The notes below the pieces were generated by a model. The model was not told the origin of the DNA, ran no database searches, and saw nothing but the letters and a program-made list of their open reading frames with translations. A DNA stretch of 64,000 nucleotides from Cellulomonas fimi (GTDB lineage Bacteria; Actinomycetota; Actinomycetes; Actinomycetales; Cellulomonadaceae): the NCBI RefSeq assembly GCF_028583725.1, contig NZ_CP110680.1:2108001-2172000 (forward strand), read 5' to 3'. Made by a program: the position numbers and the translations under genes. This document shows positions 35,325 through 46,112 of the stretch, piece after piece. The stretch's first letter is position 1. Each line of letters starts with the position of its first letter.

Positions 35325-36019
35325 GCACGCTCCTCGTCAAGCCCCGTGCCACCAAGAGCGGTGGCACCACCCTCGGCGCAACGCTCCCGCAGGTCAACCT
35401 GCTGCCGCCCGAGGTCCGCGTCGCCCGCGGGCTGCGCACCACCAAGCGGTGGCTCGGGATCAGCCTGGTGCTCGTCGTCGTGGCGTGCGTCGGCGTCTAC
35501 GGCATGTCGCTGCTGTCCGCCGCGTCCGCGGCGGGCGAGCTCGTCGAGGCGCAGGACGAGACGCTGCGCCTGCAGAACGAGCAGGCGAAGTACGCCGAGG
35601 TCCCGCAGGTGCTCGGGGCGCTCGAGCGCACCGAGCAGGGCATCACGTTCGGCATGAGCACGGACGTCGAGTGGAAGCCCTACGTCGACGCGGTCGCGGC
35701 GGTCCTGCCGCCCAACGTCAGCATCGACTCGCTCATGCTCACGTTCGCGACGCCCATGACGGCGGCCGCCCCCGCGAGCGACCCGCTGCAGACGGCGGGC
35801 GTGGGGCAGATCCAGTTCACGGTGCGCAGCGCCCAGATGCCCGACACGGCCGCGTGGGTCGACGCGCTGAACTCGGTGCCGGGCTTCGCCGACAGCTGGG
35901 TCTCGTCGGCGACGGTCACCGAGGACGAGGGCGGCGCGTACTTCACGGTCGCCGGCACGGTGCAGGTGCTCGACACGGCGCTCTCGCACAAGTTCGACAC
36001 GTTCGGCGAGGAGGGCTGA
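35321..36019 (+). CDS. pilN: Type IV pilus assembly protein PilN
   Basis: PilN is a bitopic membrane protein of the alignment complex. In the 232 residues the PilM-binding peptide VNLLPPEVR lies near residue 25-33, the transmembrane helix (GISLVLVVVACVGVYGMSLL) near 46-65, then a coiled coil (AGELVEAQDETLRLQNEQAKY) and a ferredoxin-like beta domain (VLPPNVSIDSLMLTF, IQFTVRSAQMPDTAAWVDAL). ATG 35321 overlaps the pilM stop by four bases. It pairs with the next protein, PilO, through the coiled coil and periplasm-like domain. Confidence 0.93.
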   Translation: MSTLLVKPRATKSGGTTLGATLPQVNLLPPEVRVARGLRTTKRWLGISLVLVVVACVGVYGMSLLSAASAAGELVEAQDETLRLQNEQAKYAEVPQVLGALERTEQGITFGMSTDVEWKPYVDAVAAVLPPNVSIDSLMLTFATPMTAAAPASDPLQTAGVGQIQFTVRSAQMPDTAAWVDALNSVPGFADSWVSSATVTEDEGGAYFTVAGTVQVLDTALSHKFDTFGEEG

Positions 36020-36020
36020 C

Positions 36021-36839
36021 ATGGGCGGCGCGAAGAAGAGCACCTGGATCGGTGGCACGGTCTTCGTCGGCGTGGTCCTCGCGGCGGCCGCGTGGTTCCT
36101 GCTGATCTCCCCGACGTTCGCCGCGGCCGCGGAGGTCCGGGCCGCGGCCGAGGACACGCGCGCGCAGAACGAGATCCTGTCGTTGCAGGTCGTCAAGCTG
36201 AAGGCGGACTTCGAGAAGCTCCCGGAGTACCGCGCGGAGCTCGAGCAGCTGCGCGTGCAGGTGCCCACCGACGCCCGCCTGGCCGACTGGATGCGCCAGC
36301 TGGACCAGATCGCGACGGCGCACGGCGTGGTCGTCACGGCCCTCACGCCGTCGGCCCCGCAGGCGGTCGTGCCCGCCGAGGCGGTCGCCCCGGCCGCGCC
36401 GCCCGCGACGGACGGCACGGCCACCGACGGCACGGCCACGGACGGCGCCGCGACGGACGGCACGGCCACCGCCGACGGCACCGGTGTCCCGGCGCCGGTC
36501 GTCAGCACCGTGCCCGACGGCATGGTCGCGATCCCGATCTCGGTCACCGTCCTCGGCCCGTACGACGGGACGGTCGCGTTCCTGCACGACCTGCAGCGCA
36601 CGATGCCGCAGCTCTTCCTGGTGTCCGGCTTCACGGGCACCGCGCAGGACGAGGCCGCCGCGAGCGGCGGGAAGCCGGCGACGCACGTCGGCGACCAGGA
36701 GCTGATCGTCACGGGCTACACGTACGTGCTGCCCGACCTGTTCGCGACGCCCGCGCCGGTCGACCCGGCGGCTCCGGCCCCGACCCTGCCGGGTGCGATC
36801 CCCGGCAAGAACCCGGTGGTCCCGATCCCCGGTCGCTGA
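36021..36839 (+). CDS. pilO: Type IV pilus assembly protein PilO with Thr-Asp-Gly repeat linker
   Basis: PilO forms a heterodimer with PilN. The 272-residue protein has one membrane helix (TVFVGVVLAAAAWFLLISP, about 14-32), a coiled coil (EVRAAAEDTRAQNEILSLQ) and a beta domain (MVAIPISVTVLGPYDGTVAFL). Between them, near residues 130-155, sits an insertion of imperfect ATDGT units, encoded by near-identical DNA (about 36411-36482). A Pro-rich tail ends the protein. ATG 36021 is one base after the pilN stop. The gene closes the pilus locus, and a 16-bp hairpin follows immediately. Confidence 0.9.
   Translation: MGGAKKSTWIGGTVFVGVVLAAAAWFLLISPTFAAAAEVRAAAEDTRAQNEILSLQVVKLKADFEKLPEYRAELEQLRVQVPTDARLADWMRQLDQIATAHGVVVTALTPSAPQAVVPAEAVAPAAPPATDGTATDGTATDGAATDGTATADGTGVPAPVVSTVPDGMVAIPISVTVLGPYDGTVAFLHDLQRTMPQLFLVSGFTGTAQDEAAASGGKPATHVGDQELIVTGYTYVLPDLFATPAPVDPAAPAPTLPGAIPGKNPVVPIPGR
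36411..36482 (+). repeat. Short tandem repeat within pilO
   Basis: GACGGCACGGCCACC-like units of 15 bases recur about five times with single changes, encoding ATDGT repeats in a linker. Such runs can change length by slippage without shifting frame. Confidence 0.65.
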
Positions 36840-36847
36840 CCCGACCC

Positions 36848-36891
36848 GCGAAGGGCCAGGTCCTGCCCACTCGGCGGACCTGGCCCTTCGC
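36848..36891 (+). terminator. Terminator at the end of the pilus locus
   Basis: GCGAAGGGCCAGGTCC (36848-36863) and its exact complement at 36876-36891 form a perfect 16-bp stem with a 12-base loop, nine bases after the pilO stop. It separates the pilus locus from aroC. Confidence 0.88.
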
Positions 36892-36907
36892 CGTGCCCCC
36901 CGAGTGA

Positions 36908-36913
36908 GAGGAT
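36908..36913 (+). promoter_or_regulatory. -10 element of aroC (probably leaderless)
   Basis: GAGGAT ends eight bases before the ATG at 36921, so the mRNA may start at or next to the start codon. The hexamer could also be read as a Shine-Dalgarno sequence, so the assignment is uncertain. Confidence 0.4.
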
Positions 36914-36920
36914 GCCGCCC

Positions 36921-39804
<2,884 letters not shown>

Positions 39805-39851
39805 CGCGTCCGCGGGCTGGTGCACGGCGCGTCGCGCACCGGCGTGTCGCC

Positions 39852-39857
39852 TAGGCT
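39852..39857 (+). promoter_or_regulatory. -10 element of aroQ (leaderless)
   Basis: TAGGCT ends seven bases before the ATG at 39864. There is no ribosome binding site in the six bases between, so translation probably starts at the 5' end of the mRNA. Confidence 0.55.
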
Positions 39858-39863
39858 GGGGCG

Positions 39864-40304
39864 ATGACGCGCGCGCTGGTGCTCAACGGTCCCAACCTCG
39901 CTCGGCTGGGCTCGCGGGAGCCGGACGTGTACGGCTCGGCGTCGCTCGACGACCTCGCGGCGTCCGTCGAGAAGTGGTGCGTGGACCTCGGCATCGACGC
40001 CGACGTGCGGCAGACCGACGACGAGTCGCAGCTGGTCGGCTGGCTGCACGAGGCCGTGGACACGCGCGCGCACGTCGTCCTCAACCCGGCTGCGTTCACG
40101 CACTACTCGTACGCGCTGCGCGACGCGGCGGCGCAGGTGACGTCGGCGGGCCTGGTCCTGGTCGAGGTGCACATCACCAACCCGTACGCGCGTGAGGCGT
40201 TCCGGCACACGTCGGTCGTCGGAGCCGTGTCGACGGGGACGGTCGCCGGGTTCGGGTTCGACTCGTACCGGCTGGCGCTGACCGCGGTCGCGCTGCGGGT
40301 CTGA
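39864..40304 (+). CDS. aroQ: 3-dehydroquinate dehydratase, type II
   Basis: The small (146-residue) type II enzyme removes water from 3-dehydroquinate. LVLNGPNLARLGSREPDVYG holds the catalytic Arg and Tyr near residues 19-24, LNPAAFTHYSYALRDA the binding Asn and the loop, and VEVHITNPYAREAFRHTS the catalytic His. The fold is a flavodoxin-like dodecamer subunit. It lies 59 bases after aroB with its own leaderless promoter. With aroE upstream, the window thus encodes AroB, AroQ, AroE, AroK and AroC; AroA and AroG are absent. Confidence 0.95.
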   Translation: MTRALVLNGPNLARLGSREPDVYGSASLDDLAASVEKWCVDLGIDADVRQTDDESQLVGWLHEAVDTRAHVVLNPAAFTHYSYALRDAAAQVTSAGLVLVEVHITNPYAREAFRHTSVVGAVSTGTVAGFGFDSYRLALTAVALRV

Positions 40305-40316
40305 CCCGCCCGGGTG

Positions 40317-40368
40317 GCGACAAGTTCCCCGCCTTGTAGTGGCAGCAACAAGCGTGCAGACTTGTCGC
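40317..40368 (+). promoter_or_regulatory. Promoter of the SatD-like gene with inverted CTTGT/ACAAG repeats
   Basis: TTGTAG (40334-40339) and CAGACT (40357-40362) are 17 bases apart, and the -10 ends seven bases before the ATG (leaderless). GCGACAAGT (40317-40325) and ACTTGTCGC (40360-40368) are a perfect 9-bp inverted repeat around the promoter, with further CTTGT (40333-40337) and ACAAG (40349-40353) copies inside. This looks like an autoregulatory operator. Confidence 0.55.
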
Positions 40369-41004
40369 ATGTTCGTCCTCACGATCGACCAGCGGGGGAG
40401 CCGTCGCCACGGCGACCGTGTCGAGCAGCTCCTCGCCGACCTCGCCTCGCACCACGCGCGCGCGGGCAGCACGCCGCTGCGCGGCTTCGAGCGCACCGTC
40501 GGCGACGAGGTGCAGGGCGTCTACGAGGACGCGGACGCCGCGGTCGACGTCGCGCTGCACGTGCTCCGGCTCGGCGGCTGGACGGTCGGCATCGGCGCCG
40601 GTCCCGTCGACGAGCCCCTGCCGGACTCGCCACGCGCGGGCAGCGGGTCCGCGTTCGTGCTCGCCCGCACCGCGGTCGAGGCCGCGAAGAGCCGCAGCCG
40701 CACCGTCCCGCTCGCGGTCCGCGGCCGCGACGACGGGGCTGGCCGCGACGCCGAGGCGGTCCTCGTCCTCGTCGCGGCCGTCGCCGCCCGCCGGTCGGAG
40801 GCGGGCTGGGTCGTCGCCGACGCGATGAGCGTCGAGGCGCCCCGGCAGGAGGACCTCGCCGAGCGTCTCGGCGTCTCGCAGCAGGCGGTCAGCCAGCGGC
40901 TGCGCGCCGCGCTGTGGGCCGAGGAGCGCGCCGCCCGCCCCGCCGCCGCGCGGCTGCTGGCCTGGGCGCAGGGAGTGGGGGAGGATCGTCCGGCTCGTCC
41001 CTGA
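40369..41004 (+). CDS. SatD-family protein with C-terminal helix-turn-helix
   Basis: The 211-residue protein starts MFVLTIDQRGSRRHGDRVEQLL, the N-terminal signature of the SatD family (first described near stress and SRP genes in Streptococcus; role unclear). Residues 1-130 resemble a ferredoxin/GGDEF-like fold of this family. Residues 150-185 contain a helix-turn-helix (RQEDLAERLGVSQQAVSQRL) in a DNA-binding pattern. ATG 40369 is favoured by the promoter that ends just upstream; an ATG at 40339 lies inside the promoter. The 17-base gap to the next membrane protein gene suggests an operon. It probably represses its own promoter through the repeats around it; the signal is unknown. Confidence 0.75.
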   Translation: MFVLTIDQRGSRRHGDRVEQLLADLASHHARAGSTPLRGFERTVGDEVQGVYEDADAAVDVALHVLRLGGWTVGIGAGPVDEPLPDSPRAGSGSAFVLARTAVEAAKSRSRTVPLAVRGRDDGAGRDAEAVLVLVAAVAARRSEAGWVVADAMSVEAPRQEDLAERLGVSQQAVSQRLRAALWAEERAARPAAARLLAWAQGVGEDRPARP

Positions 41005-41020
41005 CGTCCTCGGAGGTCCC

Positions 41021-41563
41021 ATGCCCGCACCGCTCGTCGCGGTCGTCGTCGTCGCCGCGCTCGCGCTGTCCGCCGCGGGCGGGTGGCCGGTCGTCTCGCT
41101 CGTGCTGCGGCTCGCGTCGCGCTCGCGCGACGCCGGCCGGCCGGGGCACGCGGGCGCGCACGTGCTGTCCGCCGAGACCGCGCCGGCCACGGCGGGCGCC
41201 CCCGCCGGTGCGGCGGGCGGCCCCGCCAGCGCCGCGCCGCAGACCGCCGAGGCCCAGGCCGCCTCGACCGGGCCCCACCCGTCGCCGCTCGCGGTGTCCG
41301 ACGGCCCCCAGGGCGAGGGCGCGCAGGCCGTGCTGCGCGGCGGGACGTGGGTCGGGATCCTCGAACGGCTCGCGGTCACCGGGTGCTTCCTCGTGGGCGA
41401 GGCCGGCGGGATCGCCGTCGTCGTCGCGGTCAAGGGCCTGGGTCGCTACCCCGAGCTGCGCGAGAACCCGGGGGCGTCGGAGCGGTTCGTCATCGGCACG
41501 CTCGCCTCGCTGCTGTGGTCGGCGGCGGTCGGGTTCGGCGCCGCGTGGCTCCTCACGCTCTGA
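41021..41563 (+). CDS. Membrane protein partner of the SatD-like regulator (DUF3307-like C-terminus)
   Basis: The 180-residue protein has one N-terminal transmembrane helix (LVAVVVVAALALSAAGGW), a disordered Ala/Pro/Thr-rich linker (about 40-100), and a C-terminal part with GTWVGILERLAVTGCFLVGEAGGIAVVVAVKGLGRY and ERFVIGTLASLLWSAAVGFGAAWLL. That C-terminal segment resembles the end of DUF3307 proteins, which often accompany SatD genes; I base this on remembered family features, not on a search. ATG 41021 has a TCGGAGGTCC ribosome binding site nearby. Function is unknown; with the preceding gene it makes a sensor-like pair of a DNA binder and a membrane protein. Confidence 0.65.
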   Translation: MPAPLVAVVVVAALALSAAGGWPVVSLVLRLASRSRDAGRPGHAGAHVLSAETAPATAGAPAGAAGGPASAAPQTAEAQAASTGPHPSPLAVSDGPQGEGAQAVLRGGTWVGILERLAVTGCFLVGEAGGIAVVVAVKGLGRYPELRENPGASERFVIGTLASLLWSAAVGFGAAWLLTL

Positions 41564-41616
41564 TCGGGCCCGCCGCGCGCACCGGTGCCGCGACGGGCCG
41601 GGACGTGCGCGCACGG

Positions 41617-41622
41617 TAGGAT
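41617..41622 (+). promoter_or_regulatory. -10 element of efp-nusB
   Basis: TAGGAT lies 121 bases before the efp start, predicting a transcript from about 41629 and a leader of about 115 nt. Confidence 0.55.
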
Positions 41623-41743
41623 GGTCGGCGGTCTGCGGCCTGCCCGGGGCCACGCGACAGCCCAGGCGCATCTCGCGCCGGCCGGCGTGCGCGTCCCGGC
41701 GGCACCGCGAATCCTCCCGAACCCACGACAGGAAGCGACGACT

Positions 41744-42307
41744 GTGGCGACCACGAACGACCTCAAGAACGGCACCGTGCTGCGGATCGACGGGCAGCTG
41801 TGGACCGTCGTCGAGTTCCAGCACGTCAAGCCCGGCAAGGGCGGCGCGTTCGTCCGCACCAAGCTGAAGAACGTCCTCTCGGGCAAGGTCGTCGACAAGA
41901 CGTTCAACGCCGGCATCAAGGTCGAGACGGCGAACGTCGACAAGCGCGACTACCAGTACCTGTACAAGGACGGCGACGACTTCGTGTTCATGGACACGGA
42001 CACGTACGACCAGCTGCACGTGCCGGCCGCGACCGTGGGTGACGCCGCGAACTTCATGCTGGAGAACCAGAGCGCGCTCGTCGCGACCAACGAGGGCGTC
42101 CCGCTGTACGTCGAGCTCCCGCCGTCCGTCGTCCTCGAGGTCACGTACACCGAGCCGGGCCTGCAGGGCGACCGCTCGTCGGCGGGCACGAAGCCCGCGA
42201 CGCTCGAGACGGGCTACGAGATCCAGGTGCCGCTGTTCCTCGAGGCGAACACCAAGGTCAAGGTCGACACCCGCGACGGCAGCTACCTGGGCCGCGTGAA
42301 CGACTGA
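41744..42307 (+). CDS. efp: Elongation factor P
   Basis: EF-P relieves ribosome stalling at polyproline runs. The 187-residue product is of standard length: KOW-like domain 1 (residues 1-65, with the tip loop KPGKGGAF carrying the lysine that contacts the P-site tRNA), an OB domain ([15 protein letters not shown]) and a C-terminal OB domain ([25 protein letters not shown], a highly conserved signature). GTG 41744 follows AGGAAG at a proper distance. Two proline-rich proteins in this window (the PilT extension and the metallopeptidase tail) are examples of its likely clients. nusB begins one base after the stop. Confidence 0.97.
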   Translation: MATTNDLKNGTVLRIDGQLWTVVEFQHVKPGKGGAFVRTKLKNVLSGKVVDKTFNAGIKVETANVDKRDYQYLYKDGDDFVFMDTDTYDQLHVPAATVGDAANFMLENQSALVATNEGVPLYVELPPSVVLEVTYTEPGLQGDRSSAGTKPATLETGYEIQVPLFLEANTKVKVDTRDGSYLGRVND

Positions 42308-42308
42308 C

Positions 42309-42725
42309 GTGGGAGCACGCACCAAGGCCCGCAAGCGGGCCCTCGACGTCCTCTTCGAGGCCGACCAGCGCGGGCTCGACCCGGTGACGCTGCTCGCGCA
42401 GCGCATCGCCGAGCCGGGCACGGAGGCGGCGCTGCCGCAGTACGCGGTCGAGCTCGTCGAGGGGGTCGTCGCCCACCGCGAGCGGATCGACGAGCTGCTC
42501 GCGACGCACGCGCACGGCTGGACGATCGACCGGATGCCCGCGGTCGACCGTGCGCTGCTGCGGCTCGGCACGTGGGAGGTGCTCTACAACGACGACGTGC
42601 CCGACGCGGTCGCGGTGGACGAGGCCGTGGAGCTCGCCCGGTCGTTGTCCACGGACGACTCGCCGTCGTTCGTCAACGGCCTGCTCGGCCGCATCGTCGA
42701 CCTGAAGCCGACGCTGCTCGCCTGA
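42309..42725 (+). CDS. nusB: Transcription antitermination protein NusB
   Basis: NusB forms a complex with NusE (S10) that joins rRNA antitermination. The 138-residue helical protein has TKARKRALDVLFEADQRG at the N-terminus (RNA-binding Arg-rich helix), and PAVDRALLRLGTWEVLYNDDVPDAVAVDEAVELARSLSTDDSPSFVNGLLGRI, the NusB signature split over several motifs. GTG 42309 lies one base after the efp stop. efp-nusB is a standard order in actinobacteria, usually followed by the pyr genes; here a 8 kb accessory block lies between. Confidence 0.94.
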   Translation: MGARTKARKRALDVLFEADQRGLDPVTLLAQRIAEPGTEAALPQYAVELVEGVVAHRERIDELLATHAHGWTIDRMPAVDRALLRLGTWEVLYNDDVPDAVAVDEAVELARSLSTDDSPSFVNGLLGRIVDLKPTLLA

Positions 42726-42748
42726 GCCGCCCCTCCCGACAGCCTGTC

Positions 42749-42786
42749 CCGACGGCCCGCGTCTACCGACCGACGCGGGCCGTCGG
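42749..42786. terminator. Bidirectional terminator between nusB and the GGDEF-EAL gene
   Basis: CCGACGGCCCGCGTC (42749-42763) pairs perfectly over 15 bp with 42772-42786, loop of eight bases. Its right arm lies in the last codons of the minus-strand GGDEF-EAL gene, and it follows nusB by 23 bases, so it can end both. Confidence 0.85.
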
Positions 42787-45003
42787 CACGCTGCGGAGCG
42801 TCCGCGCGGGCGGCACGACGGGGATCGCCTCGGTCACGGGGCGCGGCCCGCGCACGGGCAGCGACGGCGTCGCGCGGCCGAGGAAGTTGCCCTGCACGCG
42901 CCGCACCCCGAGGTCGACGAGCGTCGTGAGCTGCGCGGCCGTCTCGACGCCCTCGGCGACGACGTCGAGGCCGTGGTTCTCGGCGAGCGCGAGGATCGCG
43001 CGCACGGCGCCGCGTCCGCGCTCGGTGTCGATCTCGCGGATGAACGAGCGGTCGACCTTGAGCACGTCGACGGGCAGCCGTCCGAGGCGGGAGATCGAGC
43101 TGTAGCCGGTGCCGAAGTCGTCGACGGCGACGCGCGCCCCGCGTGCGCGCAGCTCGGACAGCACGGGCACGGCCTGGGTGGTCTGCACGAGCGCGCTCTC
43201 GGTGATCTCGAGCGTGAGGTGCTCCCAGTAGGAGTCGCCCCACGCGGTCTCGAACTGCTCGAGCGCGTCGGGCTCGGTGAGCTGGCGCGAGGCGACGTTG
43301 ACCGCCACGGGCATCTGGAAGCGGTCGAGCGCGCGCCGGCTCTCGCGCAGCACCGCGAGCCCGATCGGCACGATCAGCCCGGACTCCTCGGCGAGGTCGA
43401 GCCAGTCCGCGGGCAGCACGAGGTGCCCGTGGTGGTTCCACCGTGCCAGCGCCTCGACCTGCAGCACCTCGAGCGTCGCGGTGTCGACGACGGGCTGGAA
43501 GTGCGCGGTGAACTGACCGAGCGCGACGGCCTCCTCGAGCGCGACGCGCTGCAGCCGCTCCGCCTCGACGCGGCGGCGCAGGGCCCGGTCGAAGACGCGG
43601 AACCCGCTGCGTGACCGCTTCGCCTCGAGCATCGCGGTGTCGGCGTGCCGGACGAGGGCGTCGGGGTCGACGACGTCGCCGGGCACCCAGGTCGCGACGC
43701 CGACGGTGAGGCGCGTCGCGCGGCCGCCGTGCGAGCGGTCCTCGAAGCCCTCGCGCAGCGAGCGGGCGAGCGCGACGAGCGCGGCGTCCTCGGGCGCACG
43801 GGCGACGACGGCGACGAACTCGTCCCCGCCGAGGCGGCCCACGAGCACGTCCTCCCCGGTCACCACGGTGCGCAGGTGGTCGGCGACCCGGGCCAGCAGC
43901 GCGTCGCCGCGCGCGTGGCCGAGCTCGTCGTTGACGCGCTTGAAGCCGTCGACGTCGCAGTAGACGACGGCGACACGTGTCCGTTCGACGTTCGCGCGGT
44001 CGAGGACGTCGGTCAGGTGCTGCTCGACCGCGCGCCGGTTGGGCAGCGCGGTGAGCGGGTCGGAGAACGCGGTCGCGTGCAGCCGGTCGTTGAGGTGGTA
44101 ACGCTCCCCGGCGGCGGCGACGATCTGCGCGAGGTCGACGAGGAAGCTGCGGGCGTGCGGGTCGAGGTCGGTGCCCTCGGCGGGGTAGAGCTCCGCGACG
44201 AACCGGCCGCGCGCGATGGGGCGCAGCGAGCCCTCGATGGTGTCGTCGCGGAGCACGGCGCGCGCGGCGTCGCGTGCGGTGAGGAGCAGTCGTTCGGGGT
44301 CCTTGGCGAACCACGCGGCGTTGGACAGGCTGGCGACGGCGTCGCGCATGCGGTGCTGCCGGGCGGCGGTGTCCTGCGCGCCGACGAGCCGGCGCAGCGC
44401 GAGCACCTCGAGGCCGACGGCGAGCGGCACCGCCCACAGCGCGGCGAGGATCGCGCTCACCGGCTGCTCGGGCAGCAGCACGCTGGCCAGGAGGAGCGCG
44501 ACCGACTCGACACCGGCGATCACGAGCAGCGTGCCGAGCCGCCCGATCGGTGTCCGGCCGAACGCGACGAGCACGTAGACGACGACCACCAGGATCGTGC
44601 CCAGCAGACCGCCCGCGTCGACGAGCGGGGTGTGCGCGCCGGGCACGAACCAGGACACCGTGCGCGCGACGAGCAGGACGGTCGCGACGGCGACCCACCA
44701 GCGCACCGGGGTCCCGTGCCCGATGGCGCGTGCTGCGGGCAGCGCGATGAGCAGGAAGCCCGCGACGAGGACGCCGTGGGTGACCTCGACGGCGTCGCGG
44801 GGCAGACCCGCCGGCACGAGCGGGTAGAGACCGCCGACGAGGAGCAGGAGGGCGACGTCCGCGGACCACAGCAGCGTCCACGCGGCCCCCGGGTGGTGGG
44901 CTTCGCCGCGCCGCCAGAGCCAGTGCAGCACGCAGAAGCCCGCCACGAGACCGGCGACGAGCAGCTGCAGCACGGTGACCCACACCGGTACGGGACCCAG
45001 CAC
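42763..45003 (-). CDS. Membrane-bound diguanylate cyclase/phosphodiesterase (GGDEF-EAL)
   Basis: The 746-residue protein has seven or eight N-terminal transmembrane helices (to about residue 210), a short GAF-like or linker region, a GGDEF domain (SDPLTALPNRRAVEQHL, YCDVDGFKRVNDELGH, and RLGGDEFVAVV near residue 392) and an EAL domain (VEALARWNHHG near 517, NVASRQL, TLEITESAL, AVDDFGTGYSS, VDVLKVDRSFI, VVAEGVET). All metal-binding and catalytic motifs of both domains look intact, so it may make and degrade c-di-GMP. The start is GTG (complement of 45001-45003). A sigma-28-like promoter lies so close that the mRNA would be leaderless. Nothing else is in its transcript, which ends in the hairpin shared with nusB. 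Confidence 0.93.
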   Translation of the reverse strand: MLGPVPVWVTVLQLLVAGLVAGFCVLHWLWRRGEAHHPGAAWTLLWSADVALLLLVGGLYPLVPAGLPRDAVEVTHGVLVAGFLLIALPAARAIGHGTPVRWWVAVATVLLVARTVSWFVPGAHTPLVDAGGLLGTILVVVVYVLVAFGRTPIGRLGTLLVIAGVESVALLLASVLLPEQPVSAILAALWAVPLAVGLEVLALRRLVGAQDTAARQHRMRDAVASLSNAAWFAKDPERLLLTARDAARAVLRDDTIEGSLRPIARGRFVAELYPAEGTDLDPHARSFLVDLAQIVAAAGERYHLNDRLHATAFSDPLTALPNRRAVEQHLTDVLDRANVERTRVAVVYCDVDGFKRVNDELGHARGDALLARVADHLRTVVTGEDVLVGRLGGDEFVAVVARAPEDAALVALARSLREGFEDRSHGGRATRLTVGVATWVPGDVVDPDALVRHADTAMLEAKRSRSGFRVFDRALRRRVEAERLQRVALEEAVALGQFTAHFQPVVDTATLEVLQVEALARWNHHGHLVLPADWLDLAEESGLIVPIGLAVLRESRRALDRFQMPVAVNVASRQLTEPDALEQFETAWGDSYWEHLTLEITESALVQTTQAVPVLSELRARGARVAVDDFGTGYSSISRLGRLPVDVLKVDRSFIREIDTERGRGAVRAILALAENHGLDVVAEGVETAAQLTTLVDLGVRRVQGNFLGRATPSLPVRGPRPVTEAIPVVPPARTLRSVPTARVGR

Positions 45004-45010
45004 GTCCTAG

Positions 45011-45039
45011 ACATCGGCGCCCAGGTCACGGGTCATGAG
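45011..45039 (-). promoter_or_regulatory. Sigma-28-like promoter of the GGDEF-EAL gene, site E
   Basis: On the minus strand CTCATGAC (45039 down to 45032) and GCCGATGT (45018 down to 45011) start 21 bases apart, as at the four pilus promoters. The -10 box ends eight bases from the GTG at 45003, which predicts a leaderless transcript. Confidence 0.68.
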
Positions 45040-45110
45040 GGGCATCCGGGTGACGTCGGCCCCGGGTGGCCGCCGCACGTCCGGGTGACACGGTCCGGCG
45101 GCCGGGGCCG

Positions 45111-46112
45111 TCAGCCGCCCGGCGGGGACGTCCGGTTCTGCTCGCACGTGACGCAGCCGTCGGGTGCGCGGTCCAGCCCGGCGAGGACGTCCACGAACGT
45201 GCGGGTGAGGGGCAGGCCGGTGCGCTCCTCGACGAACAGCCACTGGCCGGACGGGTTGACCTCGAAGAACACGTGCTCGCCGTCGGGTCGCACGCGCAGG
45301 TCGATCGCCCCGTAGACGAGACCGAGCCGGCGCATCAGGCGCAGCAGCGCGTCCTGCACGGGCGTGGGGAGCGTGTACGGCTCCATCGGGACGGTGTCGA
45401 GCTCGAGCCGGAAGTCCAGCGCGTACGCCGTGCGGGCCGAGTGGATCGCGGCGGCGTGCACGGTGTCGCCGACGACGGTGACGCGCAGGTCGACGTCGCC
45501 GGGCACGTACTCCTGGAAGATCACGGGTGCGTGCCGCACCGCGTCGAGGAGGTCGACCTCGGCCGGCCGCAGCACCCGGGTCTCCCGCCATGCGGACGCC
45601 TGCGCGAGGAACGACTTGTAGACGGTGCGCCCGGGGCCGTGCGCGGTGACGAACGCGCGCGCCCGGTCGGGGTCGTTCGTCATGACCGTGCGGGGCGTCG
45701 CGAGCCCCGCACGTCGCGCCTCGCGCAGCTGGTACGCCTTGTGGGAGGCGCGCGTGTCGGCGTCGGGGTCGTTGACCCACACGGCGGGCAGGAGTGCGCG
45801 CAGGCCGCGCAGACCCTCGTCGCACTCGGTGAGCGCGAAGGCCTGTGCGGCCGGGTCGGTCACGACCGGGTCGAGCGTGTAGGGGAGCGGGCGACGCCAC
45901 CACGCGGCGCGGCAGCCGGTGAGGTCGTGCTCCTTGCCGTCGACGGTGACCGCGAGCCCGGGCTCGTCGCCGTCGTCGTACGCGACGGTCACGCCGGTGG
46001 TGAGCGGGTAGCGCCCGGAGTCGAGCACCACGACGTCGTGACCGCGGCGCTCGAGCTCCGTGCGGACGGGGGCGAGGTGGTCGTCGCCCTCGTGCGACTC
46101 GACGAGGATCAT
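45111..46112 (-). CDS. ATP-grasp ligase of the graspetide (MvdD-like) type
   Basis: The 333-residue protein fits ATP-grasp ligases that join side-chain carboxylates of a peptide to Ser/Thr hydroxyls or Lys amines. Seen in order: N-domain MILVESHEGDDHLAPVRTEL and VVVLDSGRYP, the family's RRP element in AAWWRRPLPYTLDP, WVNDPDADTRASHKAYQLREA, VYKSFLAQ, VIFQEYVPGDVDLRVTVVGD, the AIHS strand, and the metal site AIDLRVRPDG...FFEVNPSGQW. The closing CVTCEQN adds a CxxC. ATG (complement 46110-46112) overlaps the metallopeptidase stop by four bases, so the two are translated together. No short precursor gene is visible next to it. The target may be the tail of the coupled metallopeptidase (inference). 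Confidence 0.85.
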   Translation of the reverse strand: MILVESHEGDDHLAPVRTELERRGHDVVVLDSGRYPLTTGVTVAYDDGDEPGLAVTVDGKEHDLTGCRAAWWRRPLPYTLDPVVTDPAAQAFALTECDEGLRGLRALLPAVWVNDPDADTRASHKAYQLREARRAGLATPRTVMTNDPDRARAFVTAHGPGRTVYKSFLAQASAWRETRVLRPAEVDLLDAVRHAPVIFQEYVPGDVDLRVTVVGDTVHAAAIHSARTAYALDFRLELDTVPMEPYTLPTPVQDALLRLMRRLGLVYGAIDLRVRPDGEHVFFEVNPSGQWLFVEERTGLPLTRTFVDVLAGLDRAPDGCVTCEQNRTSPPGG

